From Streptomyces sp. TP-A0874 (GTDB taxonomy: Bacteria > Actinomycetota > Actinomycetes > Streptomycetales > Streptomycetaceae): a DNA stretch of 64,000 nucleotides. Under the pieces are notes generated by a model. That model was not told where the DNA came from. It ran no database searches and worked only from the letters and a program-made list of their open reading frames with translations. The position numbers were made by a program, and so were the translations under genes. Of this stretch, positions 49,597 to 61,374 are shown piece after piece (the first letter of the stretch is position 1; every line of letters begins with the position of its first letter). The DNA lies in the NCBI RefSeq assembly GCF_001748085.1, contig NZ_BBZK01000008.1:186001-250000 (forward strand). Direction: 5' to 3'.

Positions 49597-51581
49597 ATGA
49601 TTGGACGCATCCCCGTGCTGGACGTCGGTCCGAGCGTCGACTGCGGTCGCCGGCCGGCCAAGGCGGTGCCCGGTGAGCGGTTCGACGTCACCGCCACCGT
49701 CTTCCGTGAAGGACACGGGGCCGTCGGCGCCAACGTGGTGCTGCGGGACCCCTCGGGCGCCCCCGGGCCCTGGACCCCGATGCGGGAACTGGCGCCGGGC
49801 ACCGACCGGTGGCACGCGGCGGTCTCCGCGGACCGGGAGGGCCTGTGGACTTACACGGTCGAGGCCTGGGGCGATCCGCTGACGACCTGGCGGCGGGAGG
49901 CCGAGCTGAAGCTCCCGGCCGAGGTCGACACCGCGGTGGTGCTCGCGGAGGGCGCCGAGCTGCACCGGCGGGCCGCGGCCGGCATGCCGGAGGGGGCGGG
50001 GCGGCAAGCCGTTCTGCGCGCCGCGGCGGCGCTGGAGGACGACCGGTTGGCGCCCGGCGAGCGGTTCGCCGGGGCGAGTTGCCCCGAGGCCGCCGCCGCG
50101 CTGGAGCGGCACCCGCTGCGGGAGACGGTCACCGCCTCCGCACCGCTGCGGCTGCGGGTCGAACGGCGCCGCGCCCTCTTCGGATCCTGGTACGAGTTCT
50201 TCCCGCGCTCCGAGGGAGCGGTGGTCGAACCGGGCCGGCCACCGGTCTCCGGCACGCTGCGGACCGCCGCCGGGCGGCTGCCGGCCGTCGCCGCGATGGG
50301 CTTCGACGTCGTCTACCTGCCGCCGATCCACCCGATCGGCACGGCGCACCGCAAGGGGCCCGACAACGCGCTCTCGGCCGGTCCGCACGACGTCGGCTCC
50401 CCCTGGGCGATCGGCTCACCCGGCGGCGGCCACGACGCCGTCCACCCCGACCTGGGCACGCTGGAGGACTTCGACCACTTCGTGGCCACCGCCCGAGGAC
50501 TGGGGATCGAGGTGGCGCTCGACTTCGCTCTCCAGTGCTCACCGGACCACCCCTGGGTGCAGAAGCGTCCCGAGTGGTTCCGGCAGCGGCCCGACGGCAC
50601 CATCGCGTACGCCGAGAACCCGCCGAAGAAGTACCAGGACATCCATCCGCTCGACTTCGAACAGGATCTCGACGGCATCCTGGCGGAGACCGAGCGGGTA
50701 CTGCGGCACTGGATGGACCACGGGGTGCGGATCTTCCGGGTGGACAATCCGCACACCAAGCCGGTCGTCTTCTGGGAGCGGCTGCTTGCGGCCGTCGGCG
50801 AGACCGACCCAGACGTGCTCTTCCTCGCCGAGGCGTTCACCCGGCCGGCGATGATGCGCGCCCTGGCCGCGGTGGGCTTCCAGCAGTCGTACACCTACTT
50901 CACCTGGCGCAACACCAAGCGGGAGCTGACCGAGTACCTCACCGAGCTGAGCCGTGAGACGGCCGGCTTCATGCGCCCCAACTTCTTCGTCAACACCCCG
51001 GACATCCTCTCCGGCTACCTCCAGGACGGCGGCCGGCCGGCCTTCGAGGTACGGGCGGTGCTGGCGGCCACGCTCGCACCCTCCTGGGGCGTGTACGCAG
51101 GTTACGAACTCTGCGAGAACACCCCGGTCCAGCCCGGCAGCGAGGAGTACGCCCGCTCCGAGAAGTACGAGCTCCGCCCCCGCGACTGGGAGACCGCCGA
51201 CCGTACGGGCCGGACCATCGCCCCGCTGATCACGGCGCTCAACCAGGTGCGCCGCCGTCATCCGGCGCTCCAGCAACTCCGCGATCTGCACTTCCACCGA
51301 GCCGACAACGAGGAGGTGATCGCCTACTCGAAACGGGCCGGCGACGACACCGTGCTGACCGTCGCCAACCTTGATCCGCACCACACCCAGGAGGCGACGG
51401 TCTCGTTGGACATGCCGGCGCTCGGCCTCGGATGGGACGAGGCCGTCCCGGTGCGCGACGAGCTCACCGGCGAGACCTACCACTGGGGCAGGGACAACTT
51501 CGTACGTCTGGAGCCGGGCGTCCGCCCCGCGCACGTACTGTCCCTGCGACCGTCCTCACCGATCGGAGGGTCACCCACAAA

Positions 51582-51585
<4 letters not shown>
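49597..51585 (+). CDS. glgE: Maltose-1-phosphate maltosyltransferase GlgE
   Basis: The protein has 662 residues. It extends alpha-1,4-glucan by transferring maltosyl units from maltose 1-phosphate (GH13_3). An N-terminal beta domain precedes the barrel. Asp383 (FRVDNPHT) is the nucleophile, Glu412 (FLAEAFTRP) the acid/base and Asp469 (NTPDIL) the third acid. The spacings 29 and 57 equal those I recall for S. coelicolor GlgE (394, 423, 480). The ATG overlaps no other gene. The stop overlaps the treS start (ATGA). It leads the glgE-treS-mak-glgB cluster. Confidence 0.96.
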
Positions 51586-53318
<1,733 letters not shown>

Positions 53319-53663
53319 GTGCCGGTGGACGAACCCGCACCCGAGTCCGAGGGGGGCCTCGCCTCACGCGTTGCCGTCGGTCGTGACTGCTCCGCCATTA
53401 CTCCCTCCTCCGCCTCGGAATCGAAGGCATCAATCTCCTCGGGCTTTCCGAACGAGGGTTCACCCACGGGCACTGAACGGCCGCCACCCGGCGGCAGGAC
53501 CCGCGGCGCACCCGGCTGCCGCCGCGGGCCACGCCGCGAATAGTCCAATCGCCTTACCTGTTCGGACGACCTCCTCCGACACGTCCCGCACCACCCGACA
53601 GCCACCACGGCGATCCGGGACACTCTGCGCATCTGTGGTGTGTTCGGGAAAGGACGCGACGGC
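53319..53663. other. Intergenic region between treS and the maltokinase gene
   Basis: No gene, RNA or strong repeat in 345 bp. The gap is long for one operon, so the maltokinase and glgB may have their own promoter here. I could not point to one. Confidence 0.4.
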
Positions 53664-55346
53664 ATGTCGGAGGGCTCGATCCGCGCCACCCCGTTCACCG
53701 CGGCCCGGACTTCTGAGGGCCGGACCGCGGGAGCGGCCCGGCCCTCCGGACCGTCCGGGAGCGGTGGGGACACCGACACCGGCGCCCCCTCGCGCGGCTC
53801 ACCGGCACTCCGGGTCCCGCGCCGCGCCGGCCCCGCCCCGGACGGACCGCCGGACACCGCTCCGCACGGCAGCCCGGGGCTACTGCCCTCGCTCACCCCG
53901 CTACTGCGGGAGTGGCTGCCCCGGCAACGCTGGTTCGCCGGCAAGGGCAGTCCGATCACCGGCTTCTCCCTGGTGGCGGCGACCGAGATGCTGCCCTGCT
54001 CGGCCGGCGGCGCGGCGCCGGGCCTGCTCCATCTCCTGCTGCGGGCGGAACAGGCCGCCACCGCCGGACGGCAGCCCGCCGCCGACTGCTACCAGCTGCT
54101 GCTGGGCATCCGGAACTGCCTGCCGCCGCAACTCGCCGGCGCGCTGATCGGCCGACCCGCCGGTGGCCCGCTGCACGGCGCCGCGGTGTACGAGGCCCTC
54201 CAGGACCCCCGTCTGACGGGAGTCCTGCTGGAACGGCTGCGGGTGCCCGGCCGGCTCGGCACGCTCCACTTCACCCGCGCCCCGGGCTCGGCCATCGCCT
54301 CCGGACTGACCCCGCGGCTGATCACCGCCGAGCAGTCGAACTCCTCGGTGGTCTACGGGGACTCGTACATCCTCAAGATTTTCCGGCGCATCGGGTCCGG
54401 CACCAATCCGGACCTGGAACTCCCGCTGGCGCTGGCCCGGGCCGGCTGCGACCGGGTGCCGCATCCGACGGCCTGGTTCGAGGCGGAGGGCGACGAGGCA
54501 CCTCCCGCTGCCGGGCCGGACGGCTCGGCGGACGCCCGGGAGAGCGGCGGGCGCGGTCCGGGCGGGCAGCGGATGACACTCGGCATCCTCCAGCCCTTCC
54601 TGCCCGGTTCCACCGACGGCTGGCAACTGGCCATGAACTCCCTCTCGGTACGCGCCGACTTCAGCGGGGCGGCCCGCGCGCTGGGCCGGGCCACCGCCGA
54701 GGTGCACACCGCCCTGGCCGCCGCGCTGCCGACCGGCACGCTGCACCGGACTCAGATCGAGCGCATCGCCGCCGGGATGACCCAGCGCTTGGAGGCCGCG
54801 GCCAGCGCGGTGCCGGCCCTGCGCCCGTACCGGGAGCGGCTGCGCACCGCCTTCGACGAACTCGCGTCGCTCGGCCGGCGGGGACGCACCTGGCACGCCC
54901 AGCGGATGCACGGTGACCTGCACCTCGGGCAGACGCTGCGCACCGCGCACGACGGCCGCTGGGCACTGATCGACTTCGAGGGCGAACCGGCCCGGCCGAT
55001 CAGCGAACGCCGCCGGCTGCGGCCGGTCGCCCACGACATCGCGGGCATGCTCCGGTCCTTCGACTACGCGGCACGCAGCCAGACGGGACCGGACTCCGCG
55101 CGGTGGGCCCAGCAGTGGGTGCTGCACGGACGCGCCGCCTACTGCGGCGGCTACGCGGAGGCCGCCGGCAGCGACCCCCGCCACGAGCCCGAACTGCTGC
55201 GGGCGTACGAGACCGACAAGGCCGTCTACGAAGTGCTCTACGAGGCCCGGCACCGACCGCACTGGCTGCCGGTGCCGATGGCCGCCATCCGCCGGCTGGC
55301 CGGTGCGGCGGAGAGCGTCACGCCGTCCACCGCGCCGTCCCGTTGA
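53664..55346 (+). CDS. mak: Maltokinase (Mak/Pep2)
   Basis: The protein has 560 residues and phosphorylates maltose with ATP to maltose 1-phosphate, the donor for GlgE. A disordered start (rich in Gly, Pro, Arg and Ser, about 70 residues) precedes a cap (PLLREWLPRQRWFAGKG) and a kinase lobe with MHGDLHLGQTLR (catalytic loop), WALIDFEGEPARP (the metal-binding Asp in IDFE) and KAVYEVLYEARHRPHWLPVP at the end. Start ATG at 53664 follows AAAGGA; GTG at 53640 is possible. In Streptomyces the gene is also called pep2. Confidence 0.93.
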   Translation: MSEGSIRATPFTAARTSEGRTAGAARPSGPSGSGGDTDTGAPSRGSPALRVPRRAGPAPDGPPDTAPHGSPGLLPSLTPLLREWLPRQRWFAGKGSPITGFSLVAATEMLPCSAGGAAPGLLHLLLRAEQAATAGRQPAADCYQLLLGIRNCLPPQLAGALIGRPAGGPLHGAAVYEALQDPRLTGVLLERLRVPGRLGTLHFTRAPGSAIASGLTPRLITAEQSNSSVVYGDSYILKIFRRIGSGTNPDLELPLALARAGCDRVPHPTAWFEAEGDEAPPAAGPDGSADARESGGRGPGGQRMTLGILQPFLPGSTDGWQLAMNSLSVRADFSGAARALGRATAEVHTALAAALPTGTLHRTQIERIAAGMTQRLEAAASAVPALRPYRERLRTAFDELASLGRRGRTWHAQRMHGDLHLGQTLRTAHDGRWALIDFEGEPARPISERRRLRPVAHDIAGMLRSFDYAARSQTGPDSARWAQQWVLHGRAAYCGGYAEAAGSDPRHEPELLRAYETDKAVYEVLYEARHRPHWLPVPMAAIRRLAGAAESVTPSTAPSR

Positions 55347-55380
55347 CCCACTGCCGCCCGCTCTTAGAGAGGCCCTGCCT

Positions 55381-57960
55381 GTGACCCCCCGCCCTCCGAC
55401 CGCCCGAGAAGCGTCAGACGACCCCCCTCCCCCACCGCGCGGCACGGCAGCCGCCGCCGGGGCCGGCCGCGCCGGGGGCCCGGACGGTCCCCCCGCCGGC
55501 AGGAAGCGCACCGCCGGCAGCCGGTCGCCCCGGGCCAAGAAGTCGGCCGCCGCACCCGCCCGGTCGGCCCCCTCCGCCTCGACCGCCAGCACCGCCAGGT
55601 CCCGGAGTGCCGCCAAGTCGACGGGGCCGTCCTCCCGGAGTGACGGGAGCGCCCCGGCGAAGAAGCCGGCCCGCCCGTCGGCCACTGCGGCCGGCCGGCG
55701 CACCGCACCGGCCGGCAGGCGCTCCGGGAAGGCGGAAGCCGTGCCGGTCGGGCCCGCCGAAGCGCTGGACCGGGCCGAGCGCCGGCGGCTGCTCGACGGG
55801 GCGCACCACGACCCGCACCGCCTCCTCGGCGCCCACCCGGTCCCCGGCGGCGTCCGGTTCCGGGCCCTGCGGCCCACCGCTCGCTCGGTGCGACTGCTGC
55901 TCCCCGACGGGGCGCCGGCGGAGTTGCACGACGAGGGCGAGGGGCTGTTCGCGGGCGTCCTCCCGCTGAGCGGTGTGCCCGAGTACCGCCTCCAGGTGGA
56001 CTACCCGGCCGCCGAGGGGGCCGACCCGGTCGTGCTGGAGACCACTGATCCTTACGGCCTGCTCCCGGCCCTGGGCGACTTCGATCTGCATCTGATCCGG
56101 GAGGGGCGCCACGAGCAGCTCTGGCGGGCGCTCGGCGCCCACCCGATGACCCATCAGGGGGTGGCCGGCACGCGTTTCACCGTCTGGGCCCCGAACGCCC
56201 GCGGGGTACGGCTGGTGGGCGACTTCAACTACTGGGACGGCACCGGGTCCCCGATGCGTTCGCTGGGCGCGAGCGGGGTCTGGGAGCTCTTCCTGCCGGG
56301 CGTCGGCGCGGGGGCGCTCTACAAGTTCGAGGTCGTCGCCGCGGACGGTTCGCCCTCCCTGCGCGCCGACCCGATGGCGCGCGCCGCGCAGTGCCCGCCC
56401 GAGACCGCCTCGGTGGTCACCGAGGCGCGCCACCGCTGGGGCGACGGGGAGTGGATGGCGCGGCGCGCCTCCTTCCAGCCGCACCGCTCGCCGATGTCGG
56501 TGTACGAGGTGCATCTGGGCTCCTGGCGTCCGGGGCTGAGCTACCGGGAGATCGCCGAGCAGCTCCCGGCCTACGTCAGGGAGCTGGGTTTCACCCACGT
56601 CGAACTGATGCCGGTGGCCGAGCATCCGTTCGGCGGCTCGTGGGGGTACCAGGTCACCTCGTACTACGCCCCGACGGCCCGCTTCGGCTCGCCGGACGAT
56701 TTCAGGTACCTGGTGGACGCGCTGCACCGCGCCGGCATCGGGGTGATCCTCGACTGGGTGCCGGCGCACTTCCCGCGGGACGACTGGGCGCTGGCCCGGT
56801 TCGACGGCACCCCGCTGTACGAGCCGGTGGACCCGGCACGGGCGGAGCACCCCGACTGGGGGACACTGGAGTTCGACTACGGGCGTCCGGAGGTCCGGAA
56901 CTTCCTCGTCGCCAACGCGGTCTACTGGTGCGAGGAGTTCCATGTCGACGGTCTCCGGGTGGACGCGGTGGCCTCGATGCTCTACCTCGACTACTCGCGG
57001 GCGGAGGGCGAGTGGACACCCAACGCCCACGGCGGTCGGGAGAACCTCGACGCCGTCGCCTTCCTCCAGGAGACGAACGCCACCGTCTACCGTCGCTGCC
57101 CCGGCGTGGTGACCATCGCGGAGGAGTCGACCGCCTGGGACGGCGTCACCCGCGCCACCCATCACCGCGGTCCGGGCGGTCTCGGCGGACTCGGTTTCGG
57201 CCTGAAGTGGAACATGGGCTGGATGCACGACTCGCTCGGCTACCTCTCGCGCGACCCGGTGCACCGCAGACACCACCACCACGAGATGACCTTCTCGATG
57301 GTCTACGCCTACAGCGAGAACTACCTGCTGCCGATCTCCCACGACGAGGTGGTCCACGGCAAGCGGGCGCTGGTGTCGAAGATGCCGGGCGACTGGTGGC
57401 AGCGGCGCGCCAACCACCGCGCCTACCTGGCCTTCATGTGGGCCCATCCGGGCAAGCAGCTGCTCTTCATGGGCCAGGAGTTCGCGCAGGGCGCGGAGTG
57501 GTCGGAGGGGCACGGACCGGACTGGTGGCTGCTTGACGAGACCTACCCCGCGGCGGCCGACCACCGGGGGGTGCGGGATCTGGTGCGGGACCTCAACCTG
57601 CGGTACGCCGAGCTGCCGGCGCTGTGGGAGCGGGACACCGAGCCGGACGGCTTCGGCTGGGTCGACTGCCACGCGGCGGAGGAGAACGTCCTCGCCTTCC
57701 TCCGTTACGACCGCTTCGGCAACCCGCTGCTGTGCGTCAGCAACTTCTCTCCCGTGGTCCGCCACGATTACCGCCTCGCGGTGCCGGCCGCGCCGGACCG
57801 TTGGCGGGAGCTCCTCAACACCGACGCCGCCGGCTACGGGGGCGGCGGCGTGGGCAGCCCGGAGCCGCTGAAGGCCGAGCCGATCCCCTGGCAGGGGCGG
57901 TCGACCAGCATCGCGGCCGTCCTGCCGCCGTTGGCCACCGTCTGGCTGGTCCCCTGCTGA
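55381..57960 (+). CDS. glgB: 1,4-alpha-glucan branching enzyme GlgB
   Basis: The protein has 859 residues and makes alpha-1,6 branches, giving GlgE new ends. About 120 N-terminal residues are low complexity, rich in Pro, Ala, Lys, Arg and Ser. Two CBM48-like domains follow (DPHRLLGAHPVPGGVRFRAL; GTRFTVWAPNARGVRLVGDF), then the GH13 barrel with Asp528 (GLRVDAVASM), Glu581 (TIAEESTAW) and Asp655 (ISHDEVVHGK). The extension is much longer than in E. coli GlgB. GTG at 55381 follows AGAGAGG, 34 bp after the maltokinase stop. Confidence 0.95.
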   Translation: MTPRPPTAREASDDPPPPPRGTAAAAGAGRAGGPDGPPAGRKRTAGSRSPRAKKSAAAPARSAPSASTASTARSRSAAKSTGPSSRSDGSAPAKKPARPSATAAGRRTAPAGRRSGKAEAVPVGPAEALDRAERRRLLDGAHHDPHRLLGAHPVPGGVRFRALRPTARSVRLLLPDGAPAELHDEGEGLFAGVLPLSGVPEYRLQVDYPAAEGADPVVLETTDPYGLLPALGDFDLHLIREGRHEQLWRALGAHPMTHQGVAGTRFTVWAPNARGVRLVGDFNYWDGTGSPMRSLGASGVWELFLPGVGAGALYKFEVVAADGSPSLRADPMARAAQCPPETASVVTEARHRWGDGEWMARRASFQPHRSPMSVYEVHLGSWRPGLSYREIAEQLPAYVRELGFTHVELMPVAEHPFGGSWGYQVTSYYAPTARFGSPDDFRYLVDALHRAGIGVILDWVPAHFPRDDWALARFDGTPLYEPVDPARAEHPDWGTLEFDYGRPEVRNFLVANAVYWCEEFHVDGLRVDAVASMLYLDYSRAEGEWTPNAHGGRENLDAVAFLQETNATVYRRCPGVVTIAEESTAWDGVTRATHHRGPGGLGGLGFGLKWNMGWMHDSLGYLSRDPVHRRHHHHEMTFSMVYAYSENYLLPISHDEVVHGKRALVSKMPGDWWQRRANHRAYLAFMWAHPGKQLLFMGQEFAQGAEWSEGHGPDWWLLDETYPAAADHRGVRDLVRDLNLRYAELPALWERDTEPDGFGWVDCHAAEENVLAFLRYDRFGNPLLCVSNFSPVVRHDYRLAVPAAPDRWRELLNTDAAGYGGGGVGSPEPLKAEPIPWQGRSTSIAAVLPPLATVWLVPC

Positions 57961-57962
57961 CG

Positions 57963-58019
57963 CCCGGCTCCCCGAGCCGGGAACGACCGCGGGCGGCGCG
58001 TTCGCCACGCGCCGCCCGC
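57963..58019. terminator. Two tandem hairpins between glgB and dctA
   Basis: CCCGGCTC-CCC-GAGCCGGG (57963-57981) and GCGGGCGGCGCG-TTCGCCA-CGCGCCGCCCGC (57989-58019) are both perfect stems, 8 and 12 bp, in the convergent gap. Together they should stop transcription from both sides. Confidence 0.75.
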
Positions 58020-58060
58020 AGGGTGCCGGGGGCCGGTCTCCGACCGGTCTCCGGGGGTCG

Positions 58061-59443
58061 TCAGACCTCGACCGGCTCCTTGACGTCCCCGCCACCGCCC
58101 TGTTCGGGCACCTCGGCGGTCTGGGCCTCACCGTGGTCGTCGACCAGCGTCTGCTCGTCGAACGGCAGCCGGCCGGAGAGGACCTCGTCGAGCCGCGCCT
58201 TGTCGATCTCCTTGGTCCACGTGCCGACGAGGACGGTCGCCACCGCGTTGCCGGCGAAGTTCGTCAGCGCACGGGCCTCGCTCATGAAGCGGTCGATACC
58301 GACGATCAGGCCCACGCCGTCCACCAGCTCCGGCCGGTGTGACTGCAGGCCGCCGGCGAGGGTGGCCAGGCCGGCTCCGGTGACACCCGCGGCGCCCTTG
58401 GAGGCGATGATCATGAAGAGCAGCAGCGAGACCTGCTGACCGATGGAGAGCGGGTCGCCCAACGCCTGCGCCACGAAGAGCGAGGCCATGGTCAGGTAGA
58501 TCGCGGTGCCGTCCAGGTTGAAGGAGTAGCCGGTCGGCACGGTGATGCCGACGACGGGCTTGCTGACGCCGGCGTGCTCCATCTTGGCGAGCAGCCGCGG
58601 CAGCGCCGACTCCGAGGAGGAGGTCGACAGGATCAGCAGGAACTCCCGGCCGAGGTACTTCAGCAGGGCGAAGATATTGACGCCGGAGACCACGCGGAGG
58701 ACCAGGCCGAGGACGCCGAAGACGAAGATGAGACAGGTGATGTAGAAGCCGATCATGATGACGGCGAGCGATTTGAGGGCGTCGATGCCCGTGTCGCCCA
58801 CCACCGCGGCGATGGCTCCGAAGGCACCCACCGGGGCAGCCCACATGATCATCGCCAGCACCCGGAAGACCAGCTTCTGGATGTGCCCGATACCGCGGAT
58901 GATCGGTTCTCCCGCGGATCCCATGGCCTGCAGGGCGAACCCGACGAGCAGCGCGACCACCAGCGTCTGGAGCACCTCGCCGCCGGTGAGGGCGGAGACC
59001 ATGGTGGTCGGGATGATGCCGAGCAGGAAGTCCGCGGTGGACTCGCTCGCACCGCTGGCCTGGGCCTCGCCCGCGCTGCGGGCCGCCTCGCTCAGGTGGA
59101 GTTCGACACCGGGCAGCATGTTGCCGACGACCAGGCCGATGGCCAGGGCGATCGTCGACATCACCATGAAGTAGCCGATCGCCAGCCCACCGACGGCGCC
59201 GACCTTGGCAGCCTTCCGGACGGAGCCGACGCCGAGCACGATGGTGCAGAAGATGACCGGCGAGATCATCATCTTGATGAGGTTGACGAAGCCCGTGCCC
59301 ACGGGCTTCAGCTCCACGGCCACATCGGGGGCGAGCAGACCCACCACGGTGCCCAGCACCACCGCCGCGATCACCGCGAGGTAGAGGTAGTGGGTCTTGT
59401 CACGCTTTGCTCGGCCGCCGTCTGGCGGGGTCTGCGCAGCCAC
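58061..59443 (-). CDS. dctA: C4-dicarboxylate:cation symporter DctA
   Basis: The protein has 460 residues and imports succinate, fumarate or malate with protons or sodium (SDF/GltP family). The signatures are FVNLIKMMISPVIFCTIVLGV, the serine-rich loop LSTSSSESALP, and GYSFNLDGTAIYLTMASLFV. About eight helices plus two hairpins are expected. GTG at 59443 follows GAGGAGG, so the longer frame upstream is not used. It is divergent from a CitA/DcuS-type two-component system, which is its likely activator. Confidence 0.93.
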   Translation of the reverse strand: MAAQTPPDGGRAKRDKTHYLYLAVIAAVVLGTVVGLLAPDVAVELKPVGTGFVNLIKMMISPVIFCTIVLGVGSVRKAAKVGAVGGLAIGYFMVMSTIALAIGLVVGNMLPGVELHLSEAARSAGEAQASGASESTADFLLGIIPTTMVSALTGGEVLQTLVVALLVGFALQAMGSAGEPIIRGIGHIQKLVFRVLAMIMWAAPVGAFGAIAAVVGDTGIDALKSLAVIMIGFYITCLIFVFGVLGLVLRVVSGVNIFALLKYLGREFLLILSTSSSESALPRLLAKMEHAGVSKPVVGITVPTGYSFNLDGTAIYLTMASLFVAQALGDPLSIGQQVSLLLFMIIASKGAAGVTGAGLATLAGGLQSHRPELVDGVGLIVGIDRFMSEARALTNFAGNAVATVLVGTWTKEIDKARLDEVLSGRLPFDEQTLVDDHGEAQTAEVPEQGGGGDVKEPVEV

Positions 59444-59555
59444 GGCTGCCTCCTCTGGCTTCGACGCCCTGGCGCGGCGACGCCGCTGCACAGGAGTACG
59501 AATCTTCTTCTGGACTGTGGTGACTATCCATGACCGTGTGAGGCCCGTCACCCTT

Positions 59556-59605
59556 ACGTTCATTTCGTTCACGAACGTTTTACGGCGGTGATGCCCGAAC
59601 GGGCA
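59556..59605. promoter_or_regulatory. Candidate DcuR-type sites between dctA and the sensor kinase
   Basis: ACGTTC (59556-59561) and GAACGT (59573-59578) are inverted arms, enclosing an inner repeat CGTTC-AC-GAACG (59566-59577); CGTTCA also recurs directly at 59557 and 59566. TGCCCG-AA-CGGGCA (59592-59605) is a perfect dyad 10 bp before the sensor start. These are candidate sites for the response regulator or for self-control. Confidence 0.5.
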
Positions 59606-59615
59606 CACTGGCTTC

Positions 59616-61349
59616 ATGCGCATACCCGTCCCCCGTCCCCGCAGCCTGGCCGGGCAGCTCTTCGCCATGCAGGTCGTGCTGGTGGCGATCGTGGTGACGG
59701 GGTGCGCGCTGTTCGCCTACGTCAGCCAGCGCGGCGACGCCAGGGAGGCGGCGGCCCGGCAGGCGACCGCGGCGGCCAGGGCCGTGGCCGACTCCCCCTC
59801 CGTGACCGCGGCGATCCACTCCCCGGACCCCTCGGCCGCGCTCCAGCCCTACGCCGAGCGGGTGCGCAAGGACACCGGGGTCAACTTCGTCACCATCATG
59901 GATCCGGACGGCATCCGCTGGACCCATCCCGACCCCGAGCAGATCGGCCGGGGATTCCTCGGCAACACCGGGCCCGCGCTGCGCGGTGAGAGCTTCACCG
60001 AGACCTACACCGGCACTCTCGGCCCTTCGGTGCGCGCGGTGACCCCGATCCGGGAGGGTGACCGGATCACCGGTCTGGTGAGCGCCGGCATCACCGTCCA
60101 GAAGATCAGCGAACAGGTGCAGCGGCAGGTCACGGCACTGGCGCTGGTGGCCCTGGGCGCGCTGGCCCTGGGCGGCCTCGGCACCTACGTGATCAACGCC
60201 CGGCTGCGCCGCCACACCCACGGTATGAACGCCACCGAGCTCAGCCGGATGCACGACTACCACGAGGCGGTGCTGCACGCCGTGCGGGAGGGCCTGCTGA
60301 TGCTGGACGGGGAGCGCCGGATCGCCCTGATCAACGACGGCGGACGCGAGCTGCTGGCACTCGGGGCGGACGCGGTCGGCCGGCATGTGACCGAGCTGGG
60401 CCTGCCCGCCCCGCTGACCGAGGCGCTGCTGGCCCCCGAGCCGCGCGTCGACGAGGTGCAGCTGACCGCCGACCGGGTGCTGGTGCTCAACACCTCACCG
60501 GTCTCCGGGGGCGAACGGCGGGGCACGGTGGTCACCCTGCGCGACCACACCGAGCTCCAGTCCCTCGCCGGGGAGCTCGACTCGGTCCGGGGTTTCACCG
60601 ATGCGCTGCGCTCCCAGGCCCACGAGGCTGCCAACCGCCTGCACACCGTGGTGTCGCTGATCGAGATGGGCCGGGCGGAGGAGGCCGTGGAGTTCGCCAC
60701 CGCCGAGCTGGAGCTGGCCCAGGCGCTGACCGACCAGATGGTGGCCGCGGTGGCGGAGCCGGTGATGGCCGCACTGCTGCTCGGCAAGGCCGCCCAGGCC
60801 AGCGAACACGGTGTCGAACTGGTGCTCGCTCCGGACAGCCGGGTCGACGACGGCGTGCTGCCGCGCTGCCTGCCGGCCGGGGACCTCGTGACCGTGCTGG
60901 GCAACCTGATCGACAACGCGGTGGACGCGGCGATGAGTCTCACCGGCCATCTGACGGCCGCGGCCGGCCCGTCGCCGGGCGGTGCGGCCACGCTCACCGC
61001 CCGGCGGCCCCAGGTCACCGTGACCGCCCGCACCGAAGGGGAGCGGCTGCTCCTCCGGGTGGCGGACAACGGCCCGGGAGTCGACCCGGACGCCGTCCAC
61101 GAGATGTTCGAGCGGGGGTGGACGACCAAGGGGCGGAGCATGGACAGCGTGTCCGGCGGCCCGGTGGACCGGGCCGCCGGCGGCCTGAGGGCCCGGTTCG
61201 GCGGCGGCCTGGGCCACGGCATCGGCCTGGCCCTGGTCCGGCAGGCGGTGCGCCGCAACGGGGGGACGATCGAGGTGGCGGCCAGCGCGGACGGCGGGGC
61301 GGAGTTCACCGTCCTGCTCCCGCTCGGTGAGCCCGGAGCCGGATCGTGA
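59616..61349 (+). CDS. CitA/DcuS-family sensor histidine kinase
   Basis: The protein has 577 residues. Helix 1 is near residues 9-30, followed by an extracytoplasmic PAS/Cache-like sensor (RVRKDTGVNFVTIMDPDGIRW), helix 2 near 175-195, a cytoplasmic PAS domain, the phosphoacceptor His336 in SQAHEAANRLHTVVSLIEMG, and an ATPase with NLIDNAVDAAM and VADNGPGVDPDA. This family senses citrate or C4-dicarboxylates. Its position beside dctA fits sensing of C4-dicarboxylates. ATG is directly behind the dyad noted upstream. Confidence 0.94.
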   Translation: MRIPVPRPRSLAGQLFAMQVVLVAIVVTGCALFAYVSQRGDAREAAARQATAAARAVADSPSVTAAIHSPDPSAALQPYAERVRKDTGVNFVTIMDPDGIRWTHPDPEQIGRGFLGNTGPALRGESFTETYTGTLGPSVRAVTPIREGDRITGLVSAGITVQKISEQVQRQVTALALVALGALALGGLGTYVINARLRRHTHGMNATELSRMHDYHEAVLHAVREGLLMLDGERRIALINDGGRELLALGADAVGRHVTELGLPAPLTEALLAPEPRVDEVQLTADRVLVLNTSPVSGGERRGTVVTLRDHTELQSLAGELDSVRGFTDALRSQAHEAANRLHTVVSLIEMGRAEEAVEFATAELELAQALTDQMVAAVAEPVMAALLLGKAAQASEHGVELVLAPDSRVDDGVLPRCLPAGDLVTVLGNLIDNAVDAAMSLTGHLTAAAGPSPGGAATLTARRPQVTVTARTEGERLLLRVADNGPGVDPDAVHEMFERGWTTKGRSMDSVSGGPVDRAAGGLRARFGGGLGHGIGLALVRQAVRRNGGTIEVAASADGGAEFTVLLPLGEPGAGS

Positions 61350-61374
61350 CCGGCCGCCACGGCGGGTGTGCCCG

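Noticed and set aside
59444..59668. Longer DctA start upstream of 59443
   Set aside because: The extra residues are basic and unlike the family, while GTG 59443 is preceded by GAGGAGG.
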